A stretch of 64,000 bases of DNA, from assembly GCF_026339955.1 (NCBI RefSeq), contig NZ_JAPEPW010000001.1, positions 806,001 to 870,000 of the forward strand. Reading direction: 5' to 3'. The stretch is from Streptomyces sp. NBC_01549. GTDB lineage: Bacteria; Actinomycetota; Actinomycetes; Streptomycetales; Streptomycetaceae. Position numbers and translations under genes: made by a program. Shown here piece after piece: positions 15,793 to 24,318 of the stretch. The stretch's first letter is position 1. The number at the start of each line of letters is the position of its first letter. A model generated the notes under the pieces. The model saw only the letters and a list, made by a program, of their open reading frames with translations. It did not search any database and was not told the origin of the DNA.

Positions 15793-17109
15793 GTGTGGAC
15801 TGACGAAGAGACGGTGGCCGCAGGTCACAGCATAGATCCAGGCCGTTGGCGGGAGGTGTTCGAGGTGGCCATGGGCCGCATCGCAGGCCGGTTTGCCCGG
15901 GTCGAACCCCGGCTGCGGGCTGGGCGGTTGGTGCTGGGGCTGCTGTCGGACCTGCCGCGCAAGAACTGCTGGACGATCGCGGAGTGGGCCGGGGAGAAGA
16001 CCCCGCATGGCATGCAGCACCTGCTATGCCGGGCCGCCTGGGACGCCGATGCCGTGCGGGACGACGTGCGCGAGTACGTCGTCGAACATCTCCACGACGA
16101 GGCGGCAGTGCTGGTCGTGGACGAGACCGGCGATGTGAAGAAGGGCACCCGCACCGTCGGGGTTCAGCGCCAGTACACCGGAACCGCCGGACGGATCGAG
16201 AACTCCCAGGTCGCCGTCTACCTCGTCTATGCGGGCGCCCGCGGGCACGCGGCGGTGGACCGGGAGTTGTACGTCCCGCGCTCGTGGACCTCGGACCCGG
16301 ACCGATGCCGGGCGGCCGGGCTCGGCGAGGACACCGTCTTCGCCACCAAGCCGGAGCTGGCCCGCACGATGATCGAACGGTTCCTGGACGCCGGGCACCG
16401 CATCGACTGGGTGACCGGCGACGAGGTCTACGGCGGCAACCCGAAACTGAGGTCCGCCCTGGAAAAACGCGGCCTGGGCTATGTCCTCGCAGTGGCCTGC
16501 TCGGCCGAAGTGACCACCGGTGCGGGCACGTTCCGCGCCGACGCGCTGGCCAGGAAGCTCCCGAAGCGGGCCTGGCAGAAACTGTCCGCCGGACGCGGCG
16601 CGAAGGGGCACCGCTACTACGACTGGGCCGTCATCGACCTCACCGACCCGGCGCCCGGCCACCGTCAGCTGTTGATCCGGCGCAACCGCACCACCGGAGA
16701 ACTCGCCTACTACCGCTGCCATTCCACCGGGCCGGTCCCGTTGCACACCTTGGTCAGGACGGCCGGATCCAGGTGGCGGGTGGAGGAGACCTTCCAGATC
16801 GAGAAGGGCCTGGCCGGACTCGATGAACACCAGGTCCGCCGTTACCCGTCCTGGAGCCGCTGGGTCACCCTCGCCATGCTCGCTCATGCCTTCCTCGCAG
16901 TCGTCCGCGCAGACGAACACACACATCGCGCCGGACCGGACGACCTGGCCCCGCTGACCTGCAACGAGATCCAGCACCTGTTCCTCGCCGTCACCGTCCG
17001 GCCGCTGAACGACCTCGCCCACCGGCTCGGCTGGTCCGACTGGCGACGACGCCACCAGGCACGATCACAGATCAGCCATTACCGCCGACAAGCCGCAGCC
17101 CAGACATGA
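15793..17109 (+). CDS. IS701-family transposase
   Basis: The 438-residue product shows the family's hallmark AVLVVDETGDVKKG and GVQRQYTGTAGRIENSQVAV. The other likely DDE positions are D in WVTGDEVYGG and E in WRVEETFQIEKG. It is intact, starts with GTG at 15793 and ends 24 bases before the right terminus. A second start at codon 27 is possible. Codon use matches the host. Confidence 0.94.
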   Translation: MWTDEETVAAGHSIDPGRWREVFEVAMGRIAGRFARVEPRLRAGRLVLGLLSDLPRKNCWTIAEWAGEKTPHGMQHLLCRAAWDADAVRDDVREYVVEHLHDEAAVLVVDETGDVKKGTRTVGVQRQYTGTAGRIENSQVAVYLVYAGARGHAAVDRELYVPRSWTSDPDRCRAAGLGEDTVFATKPELARTMIERFLDAGHRIDWVTGDEVYGGNPKLRSALEKRGLGYVLAVACSAEVTTGAGTFRADALARKLPKRAWQKLSAGRGAKGHRYYDWAVIDLTDPAPGHRQLLIRRNRTTGELAYYRCHSTGPVPLHTLVRTAGSRWRVEETFQIEKGLAGLDEHQVRRYPSWSRWVTLAMLAHAFLAVVRADEHTHRAGPDDLAPLTCNEIQHLFLAVTVRPLNDLAHRLGWSDWRRRHQARSQISHYRRQAAAQT

Positions 17110-17149
17110 AGATCACGATCTACAGCTGGAGTACTAGGAGGGTCCCTTC

Positions 17150-17330
17150 TCATTCTTGGTATCTAGATCACAGCAAAACTGCGAGTATGACGAGACAGGG
17201 CAGTCAGGTCGTGCTGCCAGTTCCCACCCCACCAATTCCGAGCACGATTGTCATCGCGGTGCCCCTACGGTTCGATGAAGAGAACAACGTGCATACCGAG
17301 AAACAAGGGCGTCAGCGCTTTTCTGGCCAC
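17150..17330 (-). pseudogene. Decayed copy of the small ESX-island membrane protein gene
   Basis: On the minus strand the sequence reads FLGMHVVLFIEP, stop, then GHRDDNRARNWWGG and ALSRHTRSFAVI, stop. This aligns with GTHVGLVVMLRGYRDDNRAL and ALSRSARNFAVTQL of the split gene near 9.0-10.9 kb. At least two stops prevent expression. It lies between the IS701-like and IS1380-family elements. Confidence 0.6.
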
Positions 17331-17394
17331 GAACCTGTTGACTCTTGGCCACCTCACCTTTTTCACTCACTCCCCGTTTTGGATAATTCCTTAA

Positions 17395-19065
17395 CCTGGA
17401 TCCACCGGCTTGATGTCTGTGGACAGTTTCTCGGGGAACGAAGAAGTGCCTTGTGACCTGCGATGATGGGGTTTCTCTAGGACCACATCAGGCACGATCA
17501 GCAAGGCACTTCCGAGATGCAATCTTCCCATGCCGCAGCGGCGGTCTCATCCGCGTTCGACGACCCGAACCTAATCGCGTACGGCGGCCTGGAGCCGGTG
17601 GTGCGGTTGGCCGAGCGGTGCGGTCTGCCCGCACTGGTCGGGGAGTACATCCGTCTGCCGGCCTCGAAGGACGGCACCGGTGCCTTCCCCACAGCGAAAG
17701 TGATGTCGCTGGTGGGCGGCATGGTCGCGGGCGCCGACAGCATCGATGACATGCACCGGCTACGGCACGGCGCGATGGGCCGCCTGTTCTCCGGTGTGCG
17801 GGCCCCGTCCACGCTGGGGTCGTTTCTGCGTTCCTTCACGCACGGGCATGTGAAGCAATTGCACGCCGTGGCCCGCCGGTTCCTTCCCGAACTGGCCCGT
17901 CACGCCCCGCTGCTGCCCGGCGCGGACCAGGTCGCCTACGTGGACATCGATGACACCATCCGCCGCACCTACGGCTACGCCAAGCAGGGCACCGGTTACG
18001 GATACAGCAAGGTCAAGGGCCTGAACGCGCTGCTCGGCATCGTCTCCACACCCCTGGCCGCCCCGGTGATCGCCGCCACGAGGCTGCGCAAGGGACCATC
18101 GAACTCCGCGCGCGGGGCGGCAGCGTTCGTCGCCGAGACCATCCGCACCGCCCGCGCCTGCGGCGCGAATGGCCTGCTGGTGATGCGCGCGGACTCGGCG
18201 TTCTACGGCGCCGATGTCGTCAACTCCTGCCGGGCGCTGGGCGCGCGGTTCTCCATCACCGTGCGGATGAACGCTTCCGTCAAGGCCGCCATCGCCCGCA
18301 TCGATGAGGACGCCTGGATGCCGATCAAGTACCCCAAGGCGGTCTGGGACGAGGAGGGCCAGTGCTGGATCTCCGACGCCGAGATAGCCGAGACCGGCTA
18401 CACCGCCTTCACTTCCAAGCCGAAGAAGCAGCAGGTCACCGCCCGTCTGATCGTGCGCCGCGTCAAACGCCTGAACACTGGCACCGTCCCCGCCGGACAG
18501 GGCACGCTGTTTGACACCTGGCGCTACCACGCCGCGTTCACCGACTCCCCGCTCTCCTTGAACGATGCCGAGCGTGATCACCGACGGCACGCTGTCGTCG
18601 AGCAGGTGATCGCGGATGTCAAGAACAGCGCCTTCGCCCACGCACCCTCCGGGCATTTCCAGGCCAATGCCGCGTGGCTCGCCCTGGCCGCCCTGGCGCA
18701 CAACCTGACCCGCGCCGCCGGCGCACTGGCCGGCACGTTCCATGCCAGAGCGACCACCGCCACCATCCGTGACCACCTGATCAACGTGCCCGCCCGCCTG
18801 GCCCGCTCCGCCCGCCGCCTCACCCTGCACCTGCCCGAACGCTGGCCCTGGAGCACGGACTTCACCCAGCTCTTCAGCATCGTGCACGCGCCACCAGCCC
18901 CCTGACACTCCCCGACCGACCTGCCCGAAAGGGCCCGAGAACTGCGGAAAAGTGGAAAGGCTGGGCAGACCAGCGGCCACCCCACGCCCGAATCCGCAAC
19001 TCAGCCCCGACACGCCCTGCACGACCCCGAACCGATCACACCACAATCAAGCCGGTGGATCCGGG
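17395..19065 (+). mobile_element. IS1380-family insertion sequence with 5-bp target duplication
   Basis: The left end cctggatccaccggcttgat and the right end atcaagccggtggatccggg are inverted repeats with one mismatch. The element is flanked by cttaa at 17390-17394 and at 19066-19070. A 5-bp duplication fits the family. It contains one transposase gene and lies just downstream of the intact small membrane protein gene. Confidence 0.93.
17517..18905 (+). CDS. IS1380-family transposase
   Basis: The 462-residue protein has the IS1380 N-terminal region (LIAYGGLEPVVRLAERCGLP and GADSIDDMHRLRHGA). Core motifs are YVDIDDTIRRTYGYAKQG and LLVMRADSAFYGADVV with catalytic Asp residues, and the C-terminal HAVVEQVIADVKNS contains the catalytic Glu. 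No stops interrupt it, so it may be functional. Confidence 0.93.
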   Translation: MQSSHAAAAVSSAFDDPNLIAYGGLEPVVRLAERCGLPALVGEYIRLPASKDGTGAFPTAKVMSLVGGMVAGADSIDDMHRLRHGAMGRLFSGVRAPSTLGSFLRSFTHGHVKQLHAVARRFLPELARHAPLLPGADQVAYVDIDDTIRRTYGYAKQGTGYGYSKVKGLNALLGIVSTPLAAPVIAATRLRKGPSNSARGAAAFVAETIRTARACGANGLLVMRADSAFYGADVVNSCRALGARFSITVRMNASVKAAIARIDEDAWMPIKYPKAVWDEEGQCWISDAEIAETGYTAFTSKPKKQQVTARLIVRRVKRLNTGTVPAGQGTLFDTWRYHAAFTDSPLSLNDAERDHRRHAVVEQVIADVKNSAFAHAPSGHFQANAAWLALAALAHNLTRAAGALAGTFHARATTATIRDHLINVPARLARSARRLTLHLPERWPWSTDFTQLFSIVHAPPAP

Positions 19066-19074
19066 CTTAATAAA

Positions 19075-19389
19075 TCACGCAGCCATAGAGTAGGCCGATA
19101 CACTCACCAAGAAGCTGGCCACCATGGTTGCGAAGCCTAGGTAGATGCGCGGCTTTTCATTCCGGCGCCAAGCTCGAATCGTGAAAAAGAGCGCACTATA
19201 GGTGATGCACATATTAAATACCGGGATCCAGATGAGACCCAAGTGCGTTCTCGCTCCATAGATGAAAAGCAGCGGAACGAAAATCGCCACCGCAATCAGC
19301 AGCCAGATATAGAATAGATAGCTACTATGCGCAAAAATACCATTTTCCGCTTTTTGTTCCTCCATGGGGGGAAGTTCGGGGACGATCAT
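19075..19389 (-). CDS. Small three-helix membrane protein of the ESX island
   Basis: The 104-residue protein is three hydrophobic helices at about residues 22-46, 48-70 and 81-103, with a short acidic N-terminus. GGAGG lies 6 bases before the ATG. It follows the effector gene by 33 bases and is probably cotranscribed. Related genes (split and decayed) occur at 10.6-10.9 and 17.2-17.3 kb, which suggests a repeated effector plus membrane-protein pairing. An immunity or anchoring role is possible. I do not know the family by name. Confidence 0.68.
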   Translation of the reverse strand: MIVPELPPMEEQKAENGIFAHSSYLFYIWLLIAVAIFVPLLFIYGARTHLGLIWIPVFNMCITYSALFFTIRAWRRNEKPRIYLGFATMVASFLVSVSAYSMAA

Positions 19390-19422
19390 GATCTTCCTCC
19401 AGATCGGTTACGATACGAACGG

Positions 19423-20532
19423 TTAAACTGCCGGGTTGTTGTAAGCAGAGCCCGGGACGGGGAAGTTCTGTGCATCATGAATGGTCTTGGCCATGACGCC
19501 TCGGATGACACCGCAGATTCCATTGACCGCCTTGAGAAGCGTCTCGTACATTTCAACCGCTTCGCTATACTTCTTAATCACCTCCATGGCGTCTTTAATT
19601 GCCAGAGCATAAAGTGCCACGGCCGCCCACGGTCCCGATGCCGTACCGGCCGCCATCTTGATGGCTCCTTGCAAGCCTAGATCGATGGCATCCATAATAA
19701 TCGACTTGATCAATTCGGCAAAAGAATAGACCGTTCTCGCAATGTCCTCGTACTGCGCCTGCAGCGAGTTGAACGTCTCCGCCAGAGAATCAAGCCGACC
19801 ACCAAGTTCATCAAAGTACGCGTATGCCGCATCTGCAGCATTCCCCTGCCATGATGAATCCAACTCGACGTTTCCCGCACGGACGTTCACCGTGATGCCA
19901 TCACTCACCCCCTCCAGGCTGCCCCATGCATCGGCGCATCCCTGGAAGGATTCCCAATCTCCAGCCAACCAACTTGTGAAATCCCCAACAGGATCCCAGC
20001 CCGTGAACATTTTAATGAATTCAAGAGCCATAGCCGACGGGCTTCCGAAATCGAGAAGCGTACCAAGAGCCTTCTCAACCGGAAGCTCCTTGAGCTCCGA
20101 AACGAACCCCGCGCTGTAACCGTCAGCGCCGCCCGGCGCCTTCAACCGATCCGTTGCGTCTACCTTGTCGGCGAAACCCGAAGAACCGCCCTTGCTGGCC
20201 TCCGTGTCACCATTACGATCGGTCTTGCTTCCCGGATATTGGCGATCAAGTTTCCGCGCCTGGTCGGCATCCGTAGTGCGGTAATACTGAGCCGACTTTG
20301 CGAGCTCATCCGAGGATGCCTTGAGGATGTGCTGAAAACCATTGAGACAAGTCTTCGCTTCCTCGGAAATCTCGCTGTGCTGGCCAAATACGAACTGCCA
20401 AAGGTCACCAGCCTGGTCATCGATGTTGGCATGGGTGGCCATAAATTGCACGCCAGCTTGCAAATCTTCATCGGCGCGGGATAGGAGTCTCCCGTATCCC
20501 TCGAGATCATCAGCCTGCACCGAGAAATCCAT
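19423..20532 (-). CDS. T7SS effector-like protein with two helical modules
   Basis: From the ATG at 20532 (MDFSVQADDLEGYG) the product is 369 residues. GGGG sits 7 bases upstream of this start. An N-terminal helical module (residues 1-100) resembles WXG/LXG targeting domains. A linker rich in Gly, Asp and Lys follows, and then a second module with WLAGDWESFQGCADAW and SSWQGNAADAAYAYFDELG. The C-terminus is hydrophobic and ends PVPGSAYNNPAV, shared with the truncated effector at 641-1214. No catalytic motif is evident. It lies between a 132-residue conserved gene and a small membrane protein gene. Confidence 0.7.
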   Translation of the reverse strand: MDFSVQADDLEGYGRLLSRADEDLQAGVQFMATHANIDDQAGDLWQFVFGQHSEISEEAKTCLNGFQHILKASSDELAKSAQYYRTTDADQARKLDRQYPGSKTDRNGDTEASKGGSSGFADKVDATDRLKAPGGADGYSAGFVSELKELPVEKALGTLLDFGSPSAMALEFIKMFTGWDPVGDFTSWLAGDWESFQGCADAWGSLEGVSDGITVNVRAGNVELDSSWQGNAADAAYAYFDELGGRLDSLAETFNSLQAQYEDIARTVYSFAELIKSIIMDAIDLGLQGAIKMAAGTASGPWAAVALYALAIKDAMEVIKKYSEAVEMYETLLKAVNGICGVIRGVMAKTIHDAQNFPVPGSAYNNPAV

Positions 20533-20579
20533 GGTCATTCCCCTTCGTGTGTCCCTACCGTAAGCTGTTGAGTTCCGGA

Positions 20580-20978
20580 CTAGTAGAGGGACCAACCCTT
20601 CCCGCTGTGGCGCGAGTTCCCGCTGTCTTCGGCGGCGCCCACGCCTCGTTCGTCGGCCATTTCCCGGCGCAACTCGCCGAGATAGCCCTCACCTTCCGCC
20701 GCTTTGGCGGCGCGCTCCTGCTCGCTCATCTCGTCCCACGCCTTCAGGAAGTCGTGGCTCCGTTCACTCACCGCCTCGACATAGGCCGGAATGTTTGAAG
20801 CCTCACGGAGTCCGATGCGGCCAGACAGGACTTCCTGGGACATTTCTTTCAGGACGCCCCCCGCGCTACCGCTCGCGAGCTGCTCCAGCGCCTTCCTCAG
20901 GGCCCGCGCTTCGGCGGGGTCCTTCGCGATGTCCAAGAACTCGGACTCATCGATCTTTTTGTCGGGCTCGCGGACCAT
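20580..20978 (-). CDS. Conserved ESX-associated helical protein
   Basis: The 132-residue protein is charged and helical (DPAEARALRKALEQLASGSA, then a Met/Glu-rich stretch, then EAVSERSHDFLKAWDEMSEQ). It has no signal peptide or membrane helix. AGGGA lies 6 bases before the ATG. It is immediately upstream of the effector gene (47 bases between) and likely belongs to its operon. A role as a chaperone or co-secreted partner would fit, but there is no direct evidence. Confidence 0.62.
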   Translation of the reverse strand: MVREPDKKIDESEFLDIAKDPAEARALRKALEQLASGSAGGVLKEMSQEVLSGRIGLREASNIPAYVEAVSERSHDFLKAWDEMSEQERAAKAAEGEGYLGELRREMADERGVGAAEDSGNSRHSGKGWSLY

Positions 20979-20999
20979 TCGTTATCCCTATAGAGTTTT

Positions 21000-21255
21000 G
21001 CCGCCTCGCGACGGCGAGGAAGAGTACTACCGCTGCTTACTGGCCTTGCCTATATGTGTTGGGCTGTTGCGAGGCCACCCCTGGAGAGGACGGGTAGACC
21101 TCTCCCAACGCAGGGTTCGGATAGGCCTGCTGCTGCCCTGTACCCAGGAGCATCAGTGCCTGGACGGCCTCCGCCTCTGCCGCGCCGGCTGTGGCGCATC
21201 CCGATGACGTCGTCCAGCGCCACCAGAAGTACGAGGACCGTGATTACCTAGCGCC
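21000..21255 (-). pseudogene. Relic of a mycosin C-terminal membrane helix and Pro/Gln tail
   Basis: The minus strand encodes VITVLVLLVALDDVIGMRHS, a membrane-helix remnant. After a frame change it reads QAYPNPALGEVYPSSPG and SQQPNTYRQGQ followed by a stop. The last part aligns with the HPNPYAQQPPHQGQ terminus of the intact mycosin just upstream. It is therefore another decayed mycosin copy. The stretch fills the gap between two intact genes. Confidence 0.55.
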
Positions 21256-21288
21256 CTCCGCAGCCGCTGGATGGGTGAGCTTCTACTC

Positions 21289-22641
21289 CTACTGCCCTTG
21301 GTGCGGGGGCTGTTGGGCGTAAGGGTTGGGGTGCTGCGGGGACTGTCCTGGAGGCGTGGGGTACCCCTGGTTGGGAGCTGTGTTGGGGTACGGCTGATAG
21401 CCCGTCGGGGGCTGAGGCGGGTAGCCCGTGCCGTACGAGGGGCTTCCGCCGCCGGAGCCGGGGCCGCCGCTACCGCCGTTGCGGCGGCTGCGCATCACCA
21501 CGAAGAGGACGGCGATGACGACCACGCCGACTGCGATGCCGGCGCTGAGAAGAATGCTGCCCGAGGAGGACTTCTTCTTTTTCTTGGCCAGACTCGTGCT
21601 GTCGTTGTCGTCGGAGGCGGCACCTGAATTCGCGGACGTGGACGGCGACGCCTGCGCGAGAGGGCCTTCCTTGGAGCCCTTGGGGATGTCCATCGTCAAC
21701 GCCTTGTACGGGCGGATAATGCCGTAGCCGTACTCCTCATCAGGCGCCTTCTTGACGTCGTGGTTGAGGAATGTGGCCGATTTGATCAGGCGGTTGATGA
21801 CCTGGCCTGCGGTGAGGTCGGGGTACTTGGCGCGAACAAGGGCAGCGGCAGCTGAGACGAAGGCAGTTGAATCAGAAGTACCCGTTCCTTCTGAATAACC
21901 ACTGGACTGACTTGGATCAGCCTCGACGATATTGACACCGGGGGCAGCGAGTGTTACTCCTTCACCATAATTGGAGTTCTCCCAGACCTTCAGAGACTCG
22001 CCAATTGCACCTACAGTCACCACCCCTGGCAGCTTTGCAGGATAGGGCAACTCGGCGACTCCATCATTTCCAGTACCGGCCACGACAACAACGTCATGCT
22101 GCTGCGCATACTGAATTGCTTTAGCGCCCTCAGAACCAGGAGAAGCTAGAGAATCAGTGAATGACAGGTTGATCACATCTGCACCCTGATCAACTGCATA
22201 TCGGATTCCCTTGGCCCACTCATCATCATTGAAATCGTTGGCATGGGCAGCTTTGATTGGGAGAATCTTGGCCTTCGGTGCCAGGCCAATCACACCAGAG
22301 GAATTATTTTCCCCATGCCCCTGCCCCGCGATGAGGCTAGCCATGCCGGTACCATGACCATCAGTGTCATCGTGGGCATTTTCGCCGTTTACAGTGACGT
22401 CTTTACCCTTTAGCACCCGGCCGACCAGATCAGGGTGGTTGGCATCTACCCCGGTGTCGACAACTGCAACCGTGACGCCTTGGCCCTGCGACTCTGACCA
22501 AACTGCCTTATAGTCCATGACATCAATGACCCACTGCTTGTCTCGGATGTAATCCGCTGAGGCAGTGGGGGCTGAAGTGAGGAGCAAGGCTCCTGTCAAC
22601 GCCACGACGCCTGTCGTGGGCCAGACTCGCTTGAAACCCAA
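21289..22641 (-). CDS. Type VII secretion-associated serine protease, mycosin (second copy)
   Basis: The S8 subtilisin triad is complete: D in VAVVDTGVDANHPDL, H in DDTDGHGTGMASLIAG and S in GTGTSDSTAFVSAAAAL, with the oxyanion Asn in VVAGTGNDG. A signal peptide precedes the catalytic domain (VVALTGALLLTSAPTASA). A Lys/Ser linker, a membrane helix (ILLSAGIAVGVVVIAVLFVV) and a cytoplasmic Gly/Pro/Gln tail follow. I prefer the TTG at 22641 with GAGGAG about 8 bases upstream; the GTG at 22656 is the alternative. Mycosins sit in the membrane, process ESX substrates and stabilise the secretion complex. Decayed relatives lie on its left side. Confidence 0.92.
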   Translation of the reverse strand: MGFKRVWPTTGVVALTGALLLTSAPTASADYIRDKQWVIDVMDYKAVWSESQGQGVTVAVVDTGVDANHPDLVGRVLKGKDVTVNGENAHDDTDGHGTGMASLIAGQGHGENNSSGVIGLAPKAKILPIKAAHANDFNDDEWAKGIRYAVDQGADVINLSFTDSLASPGSEGAKAIQYAQQHDVVVVAGTGNDGVAELPYPAKLPGVVTVGAIGESLKVWENSNYGEGVTLAAPGVNIVEADPSQSSGYSEGTGTSDSTAFVSAAAALVRAKYPDLTAGQVINRLIKSATFLNHDVKKAPDEEYGYGIIRPYKALTMDIPKGSKEGPLAQASPSTSANSGAASDDNDSTSLAKKKKKSSSGSILLSAGIAVGVVVIAVLFVVMRSRRNGGSGGPGSGGGSPSYGTGYPPQPPTGYQPYPNTAPNQGYPTPPGQSPQHPNPYAQQPPHQGQ

Positions 22642-22728
22642 TTCCTTGCTCCTCACTCAGCGATGGCTGGGTGCGCCAGCCTTCATACATGGGTAGACGA
22701 AAAATTTCCGTCCGGCCCGCTTACGTGC

Positions 22729-24276
22729 TTACTCGATGGTCCGCGGTACGTTCCGGTTACGGTCCTCTTCCGAGATCCAGGTCTCTTCGTCCTCGACCAA
22801 GTAGTCGGGGCGGTCGCCCTGGCTGTTCTCTTCCTCGGACCGTCGGCCGCGACCACCCGCACCGCCGGCTCCGCCCGCCATGGCGCCGCGCTGGCTTCCG
22901 CCGCGACTGCCATGCAGGCCAGCACCGCCACCAGTTCCCTTGCCTGCGACGCCCTTGGCTGCGCCGACCACACCGCCACGGGACCTCGCGAGGGCTCCAC
23001 GGCCGCCGGCGCCAGCGCCGCCGCGACCAGCCGCACCGGCCCCCCCGCCACCCATGCCGCCCATACCGGCTCGACCTCCGGCACCGCGACCCGCCGCACC
23101 GCCACCGGCCAAGCCACCGCGACCACCTGCGGCTCCGATGCCGCCGCGTCCGGCAGTACTGCCCCCGAGGCCAGACACTCCGCCAGTAGTCACGATGCCA
23201 GAACCCTGACCTCCACTGGTGCCGAAGTTGCCACCACCAACGCTGGGTCCGCCAACGCCCGTCCTGGGGCCAGTCCCGGTCAGGCCCGGGGAGATGCTGT
23301 CCACATTCGTCTTGGCGGTCGGGAGCTGCGAACCACCCGTGATACCCGGGTCACGGGGCACCGCGGGGACCGGCTTGATGCTGGTGGTCGAGCCAGCGCT
23401 CCACGGCTTGTTGGCCACACGGCCCGCACTGGGTCCGCCAGCCGAAGCACTCGGCACTGAGACCGGAGGAGGCATCGTCACGTTATTATTCGGAGGGCTG
23501 ACGCCCTCTCTCTCGTTAATTGCCCCGCCACTCTTGAGGTTCTTCGAATAGACCTGGTAGTTGGCCGCCAAGTCCTCCATGACCGCCACGGCCTGAAGCC
23601 GCCGCTCCATCTGGAGTGACAGGTTCTTCTCGTCTGCCTGGGCGGCCGTGTCGGCCCTGACGCCCGCAGCCAGGTCCTTCCTCATCTGGGAGTCATCCCG
23701 GCCGTCGTCATTGAGCTTGTCGCTCGCCCTCTCGGCCATGGACGGTTCCTTGATTTCCTCCATCTTGGCCTTGGAAGAATCGAGGTCCTTGCTGATCGCG
23801 AAGAGTTGCTCCGCCATGAAGTTGGCGTGCGCGCCCCCGTTGCGAAGCTGGGCCCCGACGTCGTCCGCCTTCTTCCGGAAGGCTTCAGCCGCTTGGCCTT
23901 CCCAGTGCTCCAGGACGTTGTCGACAGCACTCTGCAGCATGCCCGCGACGCTGTCCTTCGCCGAAACCTGGTCCACACCGCCGCTCTTGCCGTCACCGTC
24001 GCCGCCGGAGAGGATGTTGTGGACCGATTTCCAGTGGCTTCCAACCTCCGAAATCTTGCCTGGGTTGGAGTCCAGGATCATCGAGCGCAGGCCGTTGATC
24101 GAGTAGGAGATGAAGTCCGTCTTGAGGCCTGTGGGACGGCCGCCCTGCCCATTGTGTGCGACCTTGTCGGACTCAAGGAGGCGGTCATGTTCCTTCTTGC
24201 GCTCTGCCTTCCTTTCCTTTTCCTGATTTTCCGCGTACTGCTGGCTGGCCTTGTAGTCCCCTACCGTATCGGCCAT
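22729..24276 (-). CDS. Large ESX-locus WXG protein with Gly-rich C-terminal domain
   Basis: The 515-residue product has a charged N-terminus and then a helical WXG-type domain, with WEGQAAEAFRKKADDV near residue 125. Next comes a Pro-rich region, about 130 residues very rich in Gly, Ala and Arg, and an acidic C-terminus (DRPDYLVEDEETWISEEDR). The ATG at 24276 is favoured because GAGGGGA lies 8 bases upstream. The domain order recalls PPE-type or EspB-like ESX substrates. It sits in the mycosin-WXG operon, so it is probably a secreted substrate or an extracellular scaffold. Confidence 0.75.
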   Translation of the reverse strand: MADTVGDYKASQQYAENQEKERKAERKKEHDRLLESDKVAHNGQGGRPTGLKTDFISYSINGLRSMILDSNPGKISEVGSHWKSVHNILSGGDGDGKSGGVDQVSAKDSVAGMLQSAVDNVLEHWEGQAAEAFRKKADDVGAQLRNGGAHANFMAEQLFAISKDLDSSKAKMEEIKEPSMAERASDKLNDDGRDDSQMRKDLAAGVRADTAAQADEKNLSLQMERRLQAVAVMEDLAANYQVYSKNLKSGGAINEREGVSPPNNNVTMPPPVSVPSASAGGPSAGRVANKPWSAGSTTSIKPVPAVPRDPGITGGSQLPTAKTNVDSISPGLTGTGPRTGVGGPSVGGGNFGTSGGQGSGIVTTGGVSGLGGSTAGRGGIGAAGGRGGLAGGGAAGRGAGGRAGMGGMGGGGAGAAGRGGAGAGGRGALARSRGGVVGAAKGVAGKGTGGGAGLHGSRGGSQRGAMAGGAGGAGGRGRRSEEENSQGDRPDYLVEDEETWISEEDRNRNVPRTIE

Positions 24277-24318
24277 GGCCACACTCCCCTCGTCAGTGCT
24301 ACTTCCACAACCTGCCTG

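Larger units (their letters stand above)
13230..17133 (+). mobile_element. IS701-family element with Nudix passenger, interrupted by a group II intron
   Basis: The right end reads gaagatcacgatctacagct then ggagta up to 17133. The left end is its exact inverted complement, but it is cut in two. The two outermost bases (ta) are at 13230-13231 and the rest starts at 15158, with the intron between. Without the intron the element is about 1978 bases, longer than usual for IS701, because it includes a Nudix gene inside the repeats. Flanks are TTAG (13226-13229) and CTAG (17134-17137). Both fit the YTAR target preference but are not identical, which suggests recombination between two copies or a deletion beside the element. 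Confidence 0.8.

Noticed and set aside
17106..17456. Plus-strand reading frame starting in the IS701 right end
   Set aside because: It starts inside a terminal repeat, and the minus strand of the same region matches a decayed membrane protein gene.
20795..21207. Plus-strand frames opposite the 132-residue gene and the mycosin relic
   Set aside because: No start site or domain is seen; the minus strand explains the region.
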